Below, in pieces: positions 31,301-39,258 of a stretch of 42,486 nucleotides of DNA (the stretch's first letter is position 1; each line of letters opens with the position of its first letter). Under the pieces are notes generated by a model, which did no database searches, had not been told where the DNA came from, and saw only the letters and a program-made list of their open reading frames with translations. The stretch covers positions 1-42,486 of IMG/VR virus record IMGVR_UViG_3300047497_000282. One strand, written 5' to 3'. The translations under genes and the position numbers were made by a program. The stretch is from a virus.

Positions 31301-34300
31301 AGAACTGACCAGATCGCGTCAGAGTTGCTCCATAATGACGGCATAGCAGGGGTAAAATATCTCGATGGAAGCTCGCGCGACAATGGCGAAGGATCGCACA
31401 ACTATGTCGTGTTTGACGATAGCCGCGTTTCGATAAAATCCTATGAGCAATCGAAAGTGGGTGACGATACGCCACGCGGCCAAATCAAAATGCCCGTCGA
31501 TGGCTGGGGCTCAGGCCCGGCGACAATCGAACTGTTCGCCAAAGCCAACCTGTCAACGCTGCCCCATGAACTCGGGCACCAGTGGCTTGAGGAACTGCGC
31601 TTCGATGCACAGCATCCCGATGCCAGCCAAAGCCTGAAAGACGATTGGGCCACGGTGCAGAAGTGGTTCAAGGACAACGGGCATCCGGTCGAAGGCGATA
31701 CGATCCCGACCGATGCCCACGAACTGTTTGCACGGGGTATCGAGCGCTATCTGATGGAGGGCAAAGCGCCGACCAAAGCGATGGACGGCATATTCTCGAA
31801 AATTCGTGGCTGGATGATCAACATCTATAAGACCGTCAAAGCGTTGGGCGCTCCGATCACCCCGGAAATTCGGCAGGTGTTCGACCGGCTGATCGCCACT
31901 GATGACGAAATAAACGCCAAGGAAAGTGGGCTCGCGATCAAATCCGGGTTCGATGACCTGGCCAAGATCGGCATGTCGGAGGCTGAGGCCAAAGCCTATA
32001 CCGATCTGACCAACAGCGCGCGCGACGAGGCGAACTCTGATCTGCTGGCTAAGACCATGGCCACGATCCGGCGCCAGCATACCACAGCGTGGAACGAGGA
32101 GCGCAACGGGGTCAGGGCAGAGGAGGCGGCGCGGCTTGAAGAAACGCCACTGCTTTCGGCTATCCGGCTGATGAAGGAAAACCCGGTTGACCGGGAATGG
32201 ATCGTTGACCGGATGGGCGAAGATGCGCCGGGGCTGCTGCCGAAAAGCAACCGGGCACTCGTCAGGGATGGTGGCGCGCATCCGGACGATATCGCCGAAA
32301 TGGCTGGGTACAGTTCGGGCGAGGAAATGCTTCATGCCCTGATGGGCGCCGAAAAGGCCAGCCGCGATGCGAAGGCGTCGGGCGACAACCGGACATTGCG
32401 CAATCGTCTGATCGATCAGGCGACCGATGCGGAAATGGCGCGGCGGCATGGCGACGATCCGTTCAGCGATGGCGCGATCGAAAATGAGGCGATCCAAGCC
32501 GTCAACGAAAAGATGGGCGGCAAACTGCTCGATGCGCAACTGAAGTTCCTGGGCGCGAAATCCGGGAACGTCGCGGCGCTTTATTCCATCGCCCGGACAT
32601 GGGCTCGGGAAAAGGTACGTAGCGGGGTTATCGCCTCTGAGGCCATGGCGAGTGCGGTGCAGCGCCATACCCGGGCGGTGGCGAAAGCCGGGCGCGAAGC
32701 AGAAAAGGCCATCCTTGCCGGCAAGTGGGACGAGGCGTTCAAGGCGAAACAACGGCAAATGTTGGCATCGGCGCTGCTGGCCGAAGCGCAGGATGCCCAT
32801 ACCGAAGTGAACAAGGCGGCCGATGCTCTTGCAAAAATCGCCAAGCGCAAGACGATGGCCAGTGTCGATCAGGATTATCTTGATCAGGCCCATGCGCTGC
32901 TTGATGATGTTCAGCTCGGACCGCGTTCGCAGAAGTCGATCGACCGTCAGGGCAAATGGGCGGACTGGGCAGCGGCGCGCGCGGCTGAGGGGTTTGATGT
33001 GGTCGTGCCCGCGTCGTTTGAGGCCACATTGAAAGGCGAGCATTGGACGCGCCAGACCGTCGAAAACTTCCTGGCGCTCAAAGATGCCGTCGATCAGGTC
33101 ATGCACTTGGGCAAGTTGAAGCAGTCGCTGTTGGATAATCAGGAACAGCGTACCTGGGATTCGATTTACAGGGAGGCGGAGAACGCTGCCGGCCATATCG
33201 ATGGTCCACCGCCGAAGTCGATGGCTGATCTGCATTCACCCGGCGCGCTCGATATGGTCAAGCATGGTCTTGCCAGCGCCGATGCGCAATTGTTGCGCAT
33301 GGAGACCGTCTTTGATTGGCTCGATGGTCACGATCCAAACGGCGTTTTCAACCGCATCGCGTTCAAGCCTATTGCCGAAGCGCAGGCTCGCGAACACGTC
33401 ATGATGAAGGACTATATCGATGGTGTCAGAGAGCGCATGGAAGCGGTTCCGGCAGAGGATCGGGCGCGCTGGGATGATCGATTGACAACGCCATGGACTG
33501 ATACCCGCATAAATGAGCCCATGGTGCTGACGCGGCAACAGGCTATCGCGATGGCACTGAACGTCGGCAACGAAGGCAACCTGCAACGCCTGACCGATGG
33601 TTATCATCTGAACGAAGGCGCTGTGCAGCAGTGGTTGAACGACACCCTGTCACCCGGTGAATGGCAGTTCGTGCAAAGCATCTGGGACCATATCGGCACG
33701 CTCTGGCCGCAGATTGAGGCGCTGGAAAAGCGGGTCAACGGGGTTGCGCCAGACAAGGTTGAACCGCGCTCGTTCGACACGCCGCATGGTACCATGCGCG
33801 GCGGTTACTACCCGGCGATCTATGACAGCAAGATCGACACTCGGTCGGAAGCCAATGCGGGCAAAGCGGGTGATCTGCTGGAAGCGAAATACACCCGGGC
33901 CACCACACGCGCCAGCGCGACCAAGGAGCGGTCGGATCAGGTGACCGCGCCGATCCTGCTCGATCTGGGCGTTATCAACCGACACTTGGCCGAAGTGATC
34001 CACGACATCACGCACCGCGAAGCTGTTATGCAGGCATGGCGGTTTCTGGGCAGCGAGAGGGTGCAGAACGCCGTCAAGACTGCGTTCGGACCGGAATACG
34101 CGAAGCAGTTTCAGCCCTGGGTCAAATCGGTTGCCAATTCGATGGCGATGGATCGCGCGGGCAATGAAGGGTTTGGCGCATTCCTTCGCCGGGCACGGAT
34201 GAATGTCACGATGGTTGGGCTTGGGCTCAGGGCAACTACGATGTTTGTCCACACCACCGGGCTCGCTGCCGGGGCTCAGGTGATCGGCGAAAAGGCAATG

Positions 34301-35278
34301 GCTCATGGTCTGGCAGTCATGGCCCGGAATCCATCGGCAGCGATCAAGACTGTTCTTGATGCGTCGGCGGAAGTGCGCAGCTATCTTGAACACTATGAGC
34401 GCGACATCGGCACGATGATCGACAGCATGGATAGCAAGCCCGCGACGAAAGCGAAGCAGCTTATCCATGACGGCCAGAAGTTCGCGCTGTATGGGATCGG
34501 GTGGATGGTGCAACGAACCTCTGTCCCGGTATGGATCGGGGCTTATGACAAGGCGATCAGTGAGGGCATGGCGCACGAAGATGCGATATTCGCGGCTGAC
34601 AAGGCAGTGCGCTATTCGCTCGGTGCTGCGGCCCCGAAGGACCTTGCGGCGGTGCAACGATCGTCCGGCAAGTGGGGCGAAGCGATCAAGATGCTGACCA
34701 TGTTCTATACGTCCATGGGAAGCCAGTACCAGCGTCAACGGACGCTTGCGCGCGACGTTGGCGGTAGCGACAGCAGATCGGTGCGAGACCCTGCCAAATT
34801 GGCGTCCAGAGCGTTCTGGGGCGTTGCCATGGTTCCGCTGTGGGATGCTGTCATTCGGATGGCGATCGGCGGCCAGGGGCCGGACAAAAACGAATGGTGG
34901 TCCACTTGGCTGGCGAACAAGATGGTGTCGAACATGCTGGCGCCGATCCCCGGTATCCGCGATCTGATCGAACCGGCATTGAACAAGGTCGAAGGTCACT
35001 ATTCACGCAATCCGTCGATCACGCCATTGCAGGGCATCTATGACAGCGTGTCGAAGTCTCTCGATGATGCCGGCGCCATCATTCACGGCAAGCCGACCAA
35101 GAGCCTGACCAAGGACACGCTCTCGACGGCGGGCTACATCACTGGTCTCGTGCCCGGGCAGGTCGCGTCGGCTGCGCAATATCTGGTCGATGTCGGCAAC
35201 GGGTCTGCGCATCCCGATTCCGTGAAGGACTGGATCAATGGCCTTTCGTTGGGCCATGAGGTCAAGCATCCCCGCTAG
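28394..35278 (+). CDS. Giant ejection protein with ART-like and zincin-like domains
   Basis: 2294 residues, in the place of T7 gp16. Residues 1-740 are Ala/Gly-rich helices with membrane-active-looking stretches (ATGGLAPLAMGASG, GSAGLGAGMSVGSNL). Residues ~750-1010 form an ADP-ribosyltransferase-like domain of the polyvalent-protein type: VAYHGSPHIFDRF (His754), YGYGLYFAGKKAIAEHY (Tyr782), and the end GIAGVKYLDGSSRDNGEG then SHNYVVFDDSRVSI. A zinc metallopeptidase-like domain follows: HELGH at 1058-1062 with DAHELFARG (Glu1110) as likely third ligand. The remaining ~1150 residues are long helices. It is probably injected with the DNA. The ART segment looks lower in GC than its flanks. Confidence 0.85.
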   Translation: MANPTLNDADLLAQSYRDEQIQSLRQTITDAPHPDSVATSNRIAPQLGLPPSQLDNIHDQAQTAIRAQNMAAVAQAHPTIGTWAAANPRQAVAASDDHKSLGMLGQAWDSIKNAAGSLFTSTAAVNPLVLGGALLSSIERATGYAPGDLTKAIQAPVDKTVGGIVGGVASVDRMIARRTGIGDPQSVDQDLADASAQFKAAGTSIAASQQAHGNLSSVLGLAGGVLPYAATGGLAPLAMGASGADEQADAAAKAGKSGTAASDAGIIANAAYQATVGHVFGLLGKYGAPMVGDAVAGAVGRSMARTSGGSLTGNILGQAATEGSGKLADYATRMIGSAGLGAGMSVGSNLITQQTINPKQSIMDGAGESAMSMVALDMLTHGLHAALGGHDAAQGDPTANLTQTGRAILPGITRALGGLHDASILDAMDRAASDSKFKTRDPDGYTALVKFLADQHGVDNVYVSPDAIRAYQQSGGYDRFNDPFQAHEDAIQEAQATGGEVALPAEFVMGDLAGTGAYKAIKDSVRLRPDGMTGAEAKDTLNKIDQVAKDTFDKLNEQDRAGQKEQDARADLTKQAQEKFQNAGFTPHVSSIYAQLVAQRYSTRAERLGKTLEPGDFDTRIVRVLPPSLEAARKADNLDLAINAMRKGKPAETQGGKSLLQFIADRGGINDSGGDLKAMGADAWHREQPGRKKLIRDEAKVDPMRAAGDDLRRMIENEGRDPSGMSDKEIRKFVEEKAKEPMPGGRSLDQVAYHGSPHIFDRFSLEHIGEGEGNQAYGYGLYFAGKKAIAEHYRKMLAGKPQYTADDYKEYFKPGRIIDGYSGKDKVVAFHEGAKNEPWNWSVDVQRVDANGEPAQGERVRNHTTRPTDREMHKVLGHAPTVAPGRLYHVDIPDDHEFLNWDKHVAGRDRDIFIKAFDMLGSDNWRAKDMADALKSNNDITGGEAYKMLVKAIGASRSKLDGIVSDPFGRTDQIASELLHNDGIAGVKYLDGSSRDNGEGSHNYVVFDDSRVSIKSYEQSKVGDDTPRGQIKMPVDGWGSGPATIELFAKANLSTLPHELGHQWLEELRFDAQHPDASQSLKDDWATVQKWFKDNGHPVEGDTIPTDAHELFARGIERYLMEGKAPTKAMDGIFSKIRGWMINIYKTVKALGAPITPEIRQVFDRLIATDDEINAKESGLAIKSGFDDLAKIGMSEAEAKAYTDLTNSARDEANSDLLAKTMATIRRQHTTAWNEERNGVRAEEAARLEETPLLSAIRLMKENPVDREWIVDRMGEDAPGLLPKSNRALVRDGGAHPDDIAEMAGYSSGEEMLHALMGAEKASRDAKASGDNRTLRNRLIDQATDAEMARRHGDDPFSDGAIENEAIQAVNEKMGGKLLDAQLKFLGAKSGNVAALYSIARTWAREKVRSGVIASEAMASAVQRHTRAVAKAGREAEKAILAGKWDEAFKAKQRQMLASALLAEAQDAHTEVNKAADALAKIAKRKTMASVDQDYLDQAHALLDDVQLGPRSQKSIDRQGKWADWAAARAAEGFDVVVPASFEATLKGEHWTRQTVENFLALKDAVDQVMHLGKLKQSLLDNQEQRTWDSIYREAENAAGHIDGPPPKSMADLHSPGALDMVKHGLASADAQLLRMETVFDWLDGHDPNGVFNRIAFKPIAEAQAREHVMMKDYIDGVRERMEAVPAEDRARWDDRLTTPWTDTRINEPMVLTRQQAIAMALNVGNEGNLQRLTDGYHLNEGAVQQWLNDTLSPGEWQFVQSIWDHIGTLWPQIEALEKRVNGVAPDKVEPRSFDTPHGTMRGGYYPAIYDSKIDTRSEANAGKAGDLLEAKYTRATTRASATKERSDQVTAPILLDLGVINRHLAEVIHDITHREAVMQAWRFLGSERVQNAVKTAFGPEYAKQFQPWVKSVANSMAMDRAGNEGFGAFLRRARMNVTMVGLGLRATTMFVHTTGLAAGAQVIGEKAMAHGLAVMARNPSAAIKTVLDASAEVRSYLEHYERDIGTMIDSMDSKPATKAKQLIHDGQKFALYGIGWMVQRTSVPVWIGAYDKAISEGMAHEDAIFAADKAVRYSLGAAAPKDLAAVQRSSGKWGEAIKMLTMFYTSMGSQYQRQRTLARDVGGSDSRSVRDPAKLASRAFWGVAMVPLWDAVIRMAIGGQGPDKNEWWSTWLANKMVSNMLAPIPGIRDLIEPALNKVEGHYSRNPSITPLQGIYDSVSKSLDDAGAIIHGKPTKSLTKDTLSTAGYITGLVPGQVASAAQYLVDVGNGSAHPDSVKDWINGLSLGHEVKHPR

Positions 35279-35279
35279 C

Positions 35280-35308
35280 GCGATTCAAGCCCAGCCCCCG
35301 ACCCCGTA
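35280..35308 (+). promoter_or_regulatory. Late element copy 4: GCGATTCAAG...CGTA
   Basis: GCGATTCAAGCCC at 35280-35292, CGTA at 35305-35308 (CATA in the other three). It starts two bases after the TAG of the giant gene and leads into the tail fibre gene at 35338. Confidence 0.55.
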
Positions 35309-35309
35309 A

Positions 35310-35333
35310 ACCCCGGTCACCATTCACCGGGGT
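35310..35333 (+). other. 8-bp hairpin before tail fibre start
   Basis: ACCCCGGT (35310-35317) pairs with ACCGGGGT (35326-35333) over an 8-base loop. No U-run follows, so it is not a classical terminator. It covers the only G-rich sequence near the ATG at 35338 and could limit ribosome access or protect the 5' end of the message. Confidence 0.6.
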
Positions 35334-35337
35334 CCGC

Positions 35338-36156
35338 ATGTCCGTCAACGCCAGCCCAGCCTATTCGGGACCTTATCTGCCGAACGGCGTGGTGACGGCG
35401 TTTTCGTTCAATTTCCCGTGCCAGTCCGCCGCCGATGTCGCTGTGCTGCAAAATGATGTCGCGCTGACAACCGGGTTTGCGATCACGCTGAACGCCGATC
35501 AGTTGGATAGCCCGGGCGGCGTGGTCACGTTCACCACAGCGCCTCTGACGGGTTCCGGTCTGGTCAAGATCGTGTCTGAGCCGGTTCTGTATCAGGAAGC
35601 TGCGTTTGAAGCCGGGGTGCCGTGGAATGCGGCGGCAACGGTCACGCAGAACGGGGCGAATGATCGGGCAGTGATTGTGGCGCAGGCGCTGGCTCGGGAT
35701 GTTGCGCGGGCGCTCCTGTTGCCCATCGGTGACGGCGCCGGACAGCTTCCGCAGTCGGCTGCGCGGTCATATACGCTTTTGGGTTTTGGTGCGAACGGCG
35801 CATTGACGCTTTACCCCCAAGCCAGTGTCACCACCAATGCAATCCAGTTGATTGAAGTGGCAACCTCTGGCGCCACACTGGCGGCTAACCAGTATTACGC
35901 CCTGAAAACCAGCCTCGGCAACCTTGCGCCTGTTTTGCCTGAATTGTCGCAAGTCCTTTTTGGTGCGGCGATCGAAATTCAAGACATCGATTTCGAGGCA
36001 TTTACGCACAACCAGGTCATCGCCGCGTCAGGGTCTGACACGATCACATATCAGGATCAGGAACCCGCAGAGACCTTCACGATGAACGAGAACGGCGTGT
36101 GCCTGCGCTTTGTCGCCAATGGTTCGACTTGGAGGGCTATCTATTATGGTGGCTAA
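35338..36156 (+). CDS. Tail fibre N-terminal/adaptor protein (T7 gp17-like head)
   Basis: 272 residues: MSVNASPAYSGPYLPNGVVT, AFSFNFPCQSAADVAVLQND, GGVVTFTTAPLTGSGLVKIV, then QNGANDRAVIVAQALARDVA. This is the podoviral tail-fibre attachment domain (F-x-F-x-F, G-x-V-T-F-x-x-x-P, and a D-x-x-x-x-x-Q helix). The C-terminal 110 residues are a separate beta domain (FEAFTHNQVIAASGSDTITY, ENGVCLRFVANGSTWRAIYY). There is no receptor-binding shaft, so later genes must supply it. No signal peptide, in contrast to the following genes. Confidence 0.8.
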   Translation: MSVNASPAYSGPYLPNGVVTAFSFNFPCQSAADVAVLQNDVALTTGFAITLNADQLDSPGGVVTFTTAPLTGSGLVKIVSEPVLYQEAAFEAGVPWNAAATVTQNGANDRAVIVAQALARDVARALLLPIGDGAGQLPQSAARSYTLLGFGANGALTLYPQASVTTNAIQLIEVATSGATLAANQYYALKTSLGNLAPVLPELSQVLFGAAIEIQDIDFEAFTHNQVIAASGSDTITYQDQEPAETFTMNENGVCLRFVANGSTWRAIYYGG

Positions 36157-37636
36157 AGCCATCTGCACAGTTCTGTTTGTTCTGGCGGCAGCGTTGTGTG
36201 CCCCTGTGGCGACGCCTGTGCTTGCGCAATCCGCGCCCGGCCCAAGCCTCCCCCTTAGCGGCGCCGAGACGATCCAGTGTTGGCAGAACGGCTCTCCAAG
36301 GGGCTGCACCGTGGCGCAGGTCGCGCAGAAAACCGCGCCGGTCAATCTCGCGCCCAACAGCCAATGGGAAATCATGTCCGGATGGGGTTTCTCAACGCAG
36401 ATGAACCCCCAAGGGACGGGCACCGAGGGCACGATCACCGCCAGCGCAAACACCACCGGCAGCATCGGTCGAGCGACTTTTACAGTAACGGCGACCGACG
36501 ATCTGAGTGTTGGCGATCTGATCCAGGTGCAATCCGGCACCGGCGTTGACGCCTGTTTCCTCGTCGGCCCGATGCGCATCGTCTCTCTTGTGGCAAATAC
36601 CTCGATCACGGTTCGCACCCCCCTCGGATGTATGCCTGCAACGACGGCATCGGAGGTCCTGCTGCCGGTCACGGGTGGCGCGTACAGCATTACGGCAACC
36701 GGCAGCGGTCCCGATGGGTGGACGAAATCGACATCGCTTCCGATGTGGCGCAACGAAAACCGTGGCGCTTATGGCGCAAACCTCCCGACATTCGTTGGTG
36801 CTTACGCCAGCCTCGGCATGATCAAGGACCAGGGGACTGGCAACAACGAACAGTTCTACATCAACATTTCCGTCGGTCAGATGGCCCAGTACCAAGGAAA
36901 AACGATCGTTTTCGGGATCGACGGATATCAGAAGGTTCGCGGCGGTTCGGGGACGTGGACAATATTCGAAAACGACAACGTAAACGGTAGTCGCACGCTT
37001 TGCGGCAATGCGCCAACCACTGGCACTTTCAACTGGATGGAATGCGCCTACACGGTACCCGCGAACGCCACCTATCTGTATATCGGTGTACAACTCAATG
37101 GCGCTGCAAATGATGCCTATTATTTTGCAGACCCGGTGCTGGCTATCGGGTCGTTCATTGGTGGACCGCAGAACTATCAGAAACCGCGCAACGAAATACT
37201 GATCCCAACGGTGCATATCTCGCCCTTTGGCTGGATTAATGGGACCGTCACTTATTCTGCCTCAACGGCATCGTATTGCGGCAGTTTGACGGTTTGCTTC
37301 GAGCATGACCCTTATGCCGAGAGCGGCGGCATTGTTGCCCCTACGGTCCAAAAAATCCATGGCCAACTTGAGGGCTGGGACTGCGGCGCCGCGCAACTGA
37401 CGACCGGCTATGTGCGGGTTTTGGCTTGGTATGATCGCGGCGCAGCTCCCGAAAAGTCGGGATCGTTTCTTGGGCAGACGCTGCCTTGCCTCAAAGGTTT
37501 TTCCTACATGGACATGCCTTTGAACCAATACGTCTCGACGCTGGATGTGCAGGGCACTGGCATCTTTGCAAGCAACATCGTTTCCGACCAATGGCAAAAC
37601 GTGTCGCTTGAATACGATTGGTTCATTCTGAACTAA
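36146..37636 (+). CDS. Secreted-type tail-region protein 1 (signal peptide)
   Basis: 496 residues from ATG 36146, inside the preceding gene's last codons; an upstream in-frame ATG would bury the signal. Residues 1-28 are a Sec signal: short basic start, hydrophobic core TVLFVLAAALCAP, and an AQS-type cleavage site. The mature part is beta-rich: SNPQGTGTEG-type repeats of Gly/Thr, FTVTATDDLSVGDLIQVQSG, a carbohydrate-binding-like module near NNEQFYINISVGQMAQYQGK to DPVLAIGSF, and several Cys pairs (TASYCGSLTVCFEHD). This resembles fibre or cell-surface-binding modules, but export is unusual for a virion protein. Confidence 0.75.
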   Translation: MVAKAICTVLFVLAAALCAPVATPVLAQSAPGPSLPLSGAETIQCWQNGSPRGCTVAQVAQKTAPVNLAPNSQWEIMSGWGFSTQMNPQGTGTEGTITASANTTGSIGRATFTVTATDDLSVGDLIQVQSGTGVDACFLVGPMRIVSLVANTSITVRTPLGCMPATTASEVLLPVTGGAYSITATGSGPDGWTKSTSLPMWRNENRGAYGANLPTFVGAYASLGMIKDQGTGNNEQFYINISVGQMAQYQGKTIVFGIDGYQKVRGGSGTWTIFENDNVNGSRTLCGNAPTTGTFNWMECAYTVPANATYLYIGVQLNGAANDAYYFADPVLAIGSFIGGPQNYQKPRNEILIPTVHISPFGWINGTVTYSASTASYCGSLTVCFEHDPYAESGGIVAPTVQKIHGQLEGWDCGAAQLTTGYVRVLAWYDRGAAPEKSGSFLGQTLPCLKGFSYMDMPLNQYVSTLDVQGTGIFASNIVSDQWQNVSLEYDWFILN

Positions 37637-37647
37637 AGAGGTTTGAA

Positions 37648-38376
37648 ATGAAACGCTTTCTTCTTTTTCTGAGCCTGTTCTATGCAGCTGTTCTGGCGCC
37701 GACCACAGCGCAAGCATCGACATGCCTGATGATTGCGGTATCCAACTCGCTGTCCTGCTCAACCTTCGACAACGTGCCGATCGGCTCGACCACGCCATCG
37801 ACCGGATCGTTTACCACGGTGGTGGCCTCTGGCACGATCGCGGCGCAACCCGCTGGTTCGGCATCAGCGCCATCGATCACCTTCAACGGCGATGCTACGA
37901 CGGGCATCTATCGAACGGCTGCGGGGACCATTGCGGTTTCGTCCAGCGGATCGTTTATCGGTCAGTTTCAGCCCACTGGGCTCAATTACATGGCGATCGG
38001 AGCCACCAGCCCCAATACCGGTGCATTCACCACGTTGACCGCAAAATACTTGGCAGGCAATGGCACGACAACTTTCACGGCGGCCGCGGCCGCAGGCAGC
38101 AGCCCGACCGTTGTGTGCGCCAGCGGTTATGTGTGCGACAGCATATCGGGCACTATCACATTGACCACCGGCACAAGCCCGACGACAGGCACGCTGGTTA
38201 CTGTCACACTGCCATTGACGCGCGCCAACAGCCCGTCATGCGTCGTCAACATCAAGGGCGTTTCTAGCGCCAATTACAGCGACAGCGAGACAACCAGCAC
38301 GGTCGTGTTCAGCGTGACTTCTGCGCTGGCAGCCGGCACCGCCTACAAGCTCACCTATGTCTGCGGGGGTGTCTAG
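37648..38376 (+). CDS. Secreted-type tail-region protein 2 (signal peptide)
   Basis: 242 residues with AGAGG seven bases before ATG 37648. Signal MKRFLLFLSLFYAAVLAP with cleavage near TAQA-S. The mature part has the repeated pattern TPSTGSFTTVVASGTIAAQP and SPNTGAFTTLTAKYLAGNGT, the common phage fibre motif (P-x-T-G-x-F-T-T-L). The C-terminal domain SGYVCDSISGTITLTTGTSP onwards is a beta-sandwich found at the tips of fibres. The Cys content again fits an oxidising compartment. Confidence 0.75.
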   Translation: MKRFLLFLSLFYAAVLAPTTAQASTCLMIAVSNSLSCSTFDNVPIGSTTPSTGSFTTVVASGTIAAQPAGSASAPSITFNGDATTGIYRTAAGTIAVSSSGSFIGQFQPTGLNYMAIGATSPNTGAFTTLTAKYLAGNGTTTFTAAAAAGSSPTVVCASGYVCDSISGTITLTTGTSPTTGTLVTVTLPLTRANSPSCVVNIKGVSSANYSDSETTSTVVFSVTSALAAGTAYKLTYVCGGV

Positions 38377-38425
38377 TGGACAAAGTCCTCGTCATGATCA
38401 CCACCGGTCCGCGCCAGAGCCCGCT

Positions 38426-38716
38426 GTGACCGACACCGCAGAACAAACAAAGGTCAATCAGCAGGCAACGGCTTTGACCCGTGCGGAATGGATTGCGGCG
38501 GGCGCCTTGATCATTTCGACGGGAACCGGGCTCTATACCGCCGGCATCGAGGTCCAGCGCCTCAACGATCATGATCGCCGGCTTGCCGCTGTCGAGGCCT
38601 CGGAAAGCACGGCGTCCGGGAAGATCGAACAGTTGCTGATCACGACATCGCGCATCGACGCGAATGTGACCACGCTGACCGATCAATCCAAGGAACAGCG
38701 GGAGCGGCGCAAATGA
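38426..38716 (+). CDS. Single-span membrane protein with coiled coil, lysis-associated
   Basis: 96 residues from a GTG at 38426, overlapping the end of a 17-codon ORF (38376-38429) that itself overlaps the previous stop. N-terminal 25 residues are polar. One span follows (WIAAGALIISTGTGLYTAGI), then a coiled coil (EVQRLNDHDRRLAAVEASES and SKEQRERRK end). The N-in, coiled-coil-out layout next to an endolysin resembles XhlA-type or inner-spanin-type lysis helpers. It could be a pinholin partner. No direct family match by eye. Confidence 0.65.
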   Translation: MTDTAEQTKVNQQATALTRAEWIAAGALIISTGTGLYTAGIEVQRLNDHDRRLAAVEASESTASGKIEQLLITTSRIDANVTTLTDQSKEQRERRK

Positions 38717-39258
38717 CACACACCTTTGCCGATGCGCTGCCGGTGATCCTGCACGAGGAAGGCGGCTTTTCGGACAATCCTGCCGATCCGGGCGGTGCGA
38801 CGATGGATGGCGTCACGCAAGGTGTCTGGCAGCAGTGGGTGGGCCATGCTGTGACCGCGATCCAGTTGCAGCAGATCACGCCGGACCAGATCGCGGCGTT
38901 CTATCAGGCCGAATACTGGGACAAGGTTTCGGGCGACAATCTCCCCGATGGGCTCAATCTCTGCGTCTTCGATTTCGCCGTGAACCATGGCCCGCACGGC
39001 GCCGCAACGATGCTTCAAGGCCTTGTCAGCGTCACTCAGGACGGCGCGATCGGTCCGGCAACTCTGGCCGCTATCAGCGCTTTGATCGCGTCTCACAGCG
39101 CTGCGGAACTGGTGCAGGCCTATTCCGATGCACGGACCGCATTTTACCGCACGGAACCCGACTTCGCCAAGTTCGGACGCGGCTGGCTGAACCGCGTCGG
39201 ATACGTCGAAGGGGTGGCTCTGTCATGGATCGCCAGAAACCAAGGAAACACGCAATGA
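38713..39258 (+). CDS. Endolysin, glycoside hydrolase family 108
   Basis: 181 residues, coupled by ATGA. Catalytic Glu16 lies in ILHEEGGF, followed by SDNPADPGGATMDGVT, the GH108 signature. A C-terminal PG-binding-3 part includes NLCVFDFAVNHGPHGAATML and VTQDGAIGPATLAAISALIA, ending ARTAFYRTEPDFAKFGRGW. It would hydrolyse peptidoglycan glycan strands for lysis. No signal sequence of its own, so a holin or similar is needed for release; the gene upstream is the likely candidate. Confidence 0.92.
   Translation: MTHTFADALPVILHEEGGFSDNPADPGGATMDGVTQGVWQQWVGHAVTAIQLQQITPDQIAAFYQAEYWDKVSGDNLPDGLNLCVFDFAVNHGPHGAATMLQGLVSVTQDGAIGPATLAAISALIASHSAAELVQAYSDARTAFYRTEPDFAKFGRGWLNRVGYVEGVALSWIARNQGNTQ

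Noticed and set aside
31553-33235. 560-residue minus-strand frame
   Set aside because: Antisense of the giant ejection protein; long only because GC-rich DNA lacks stops.
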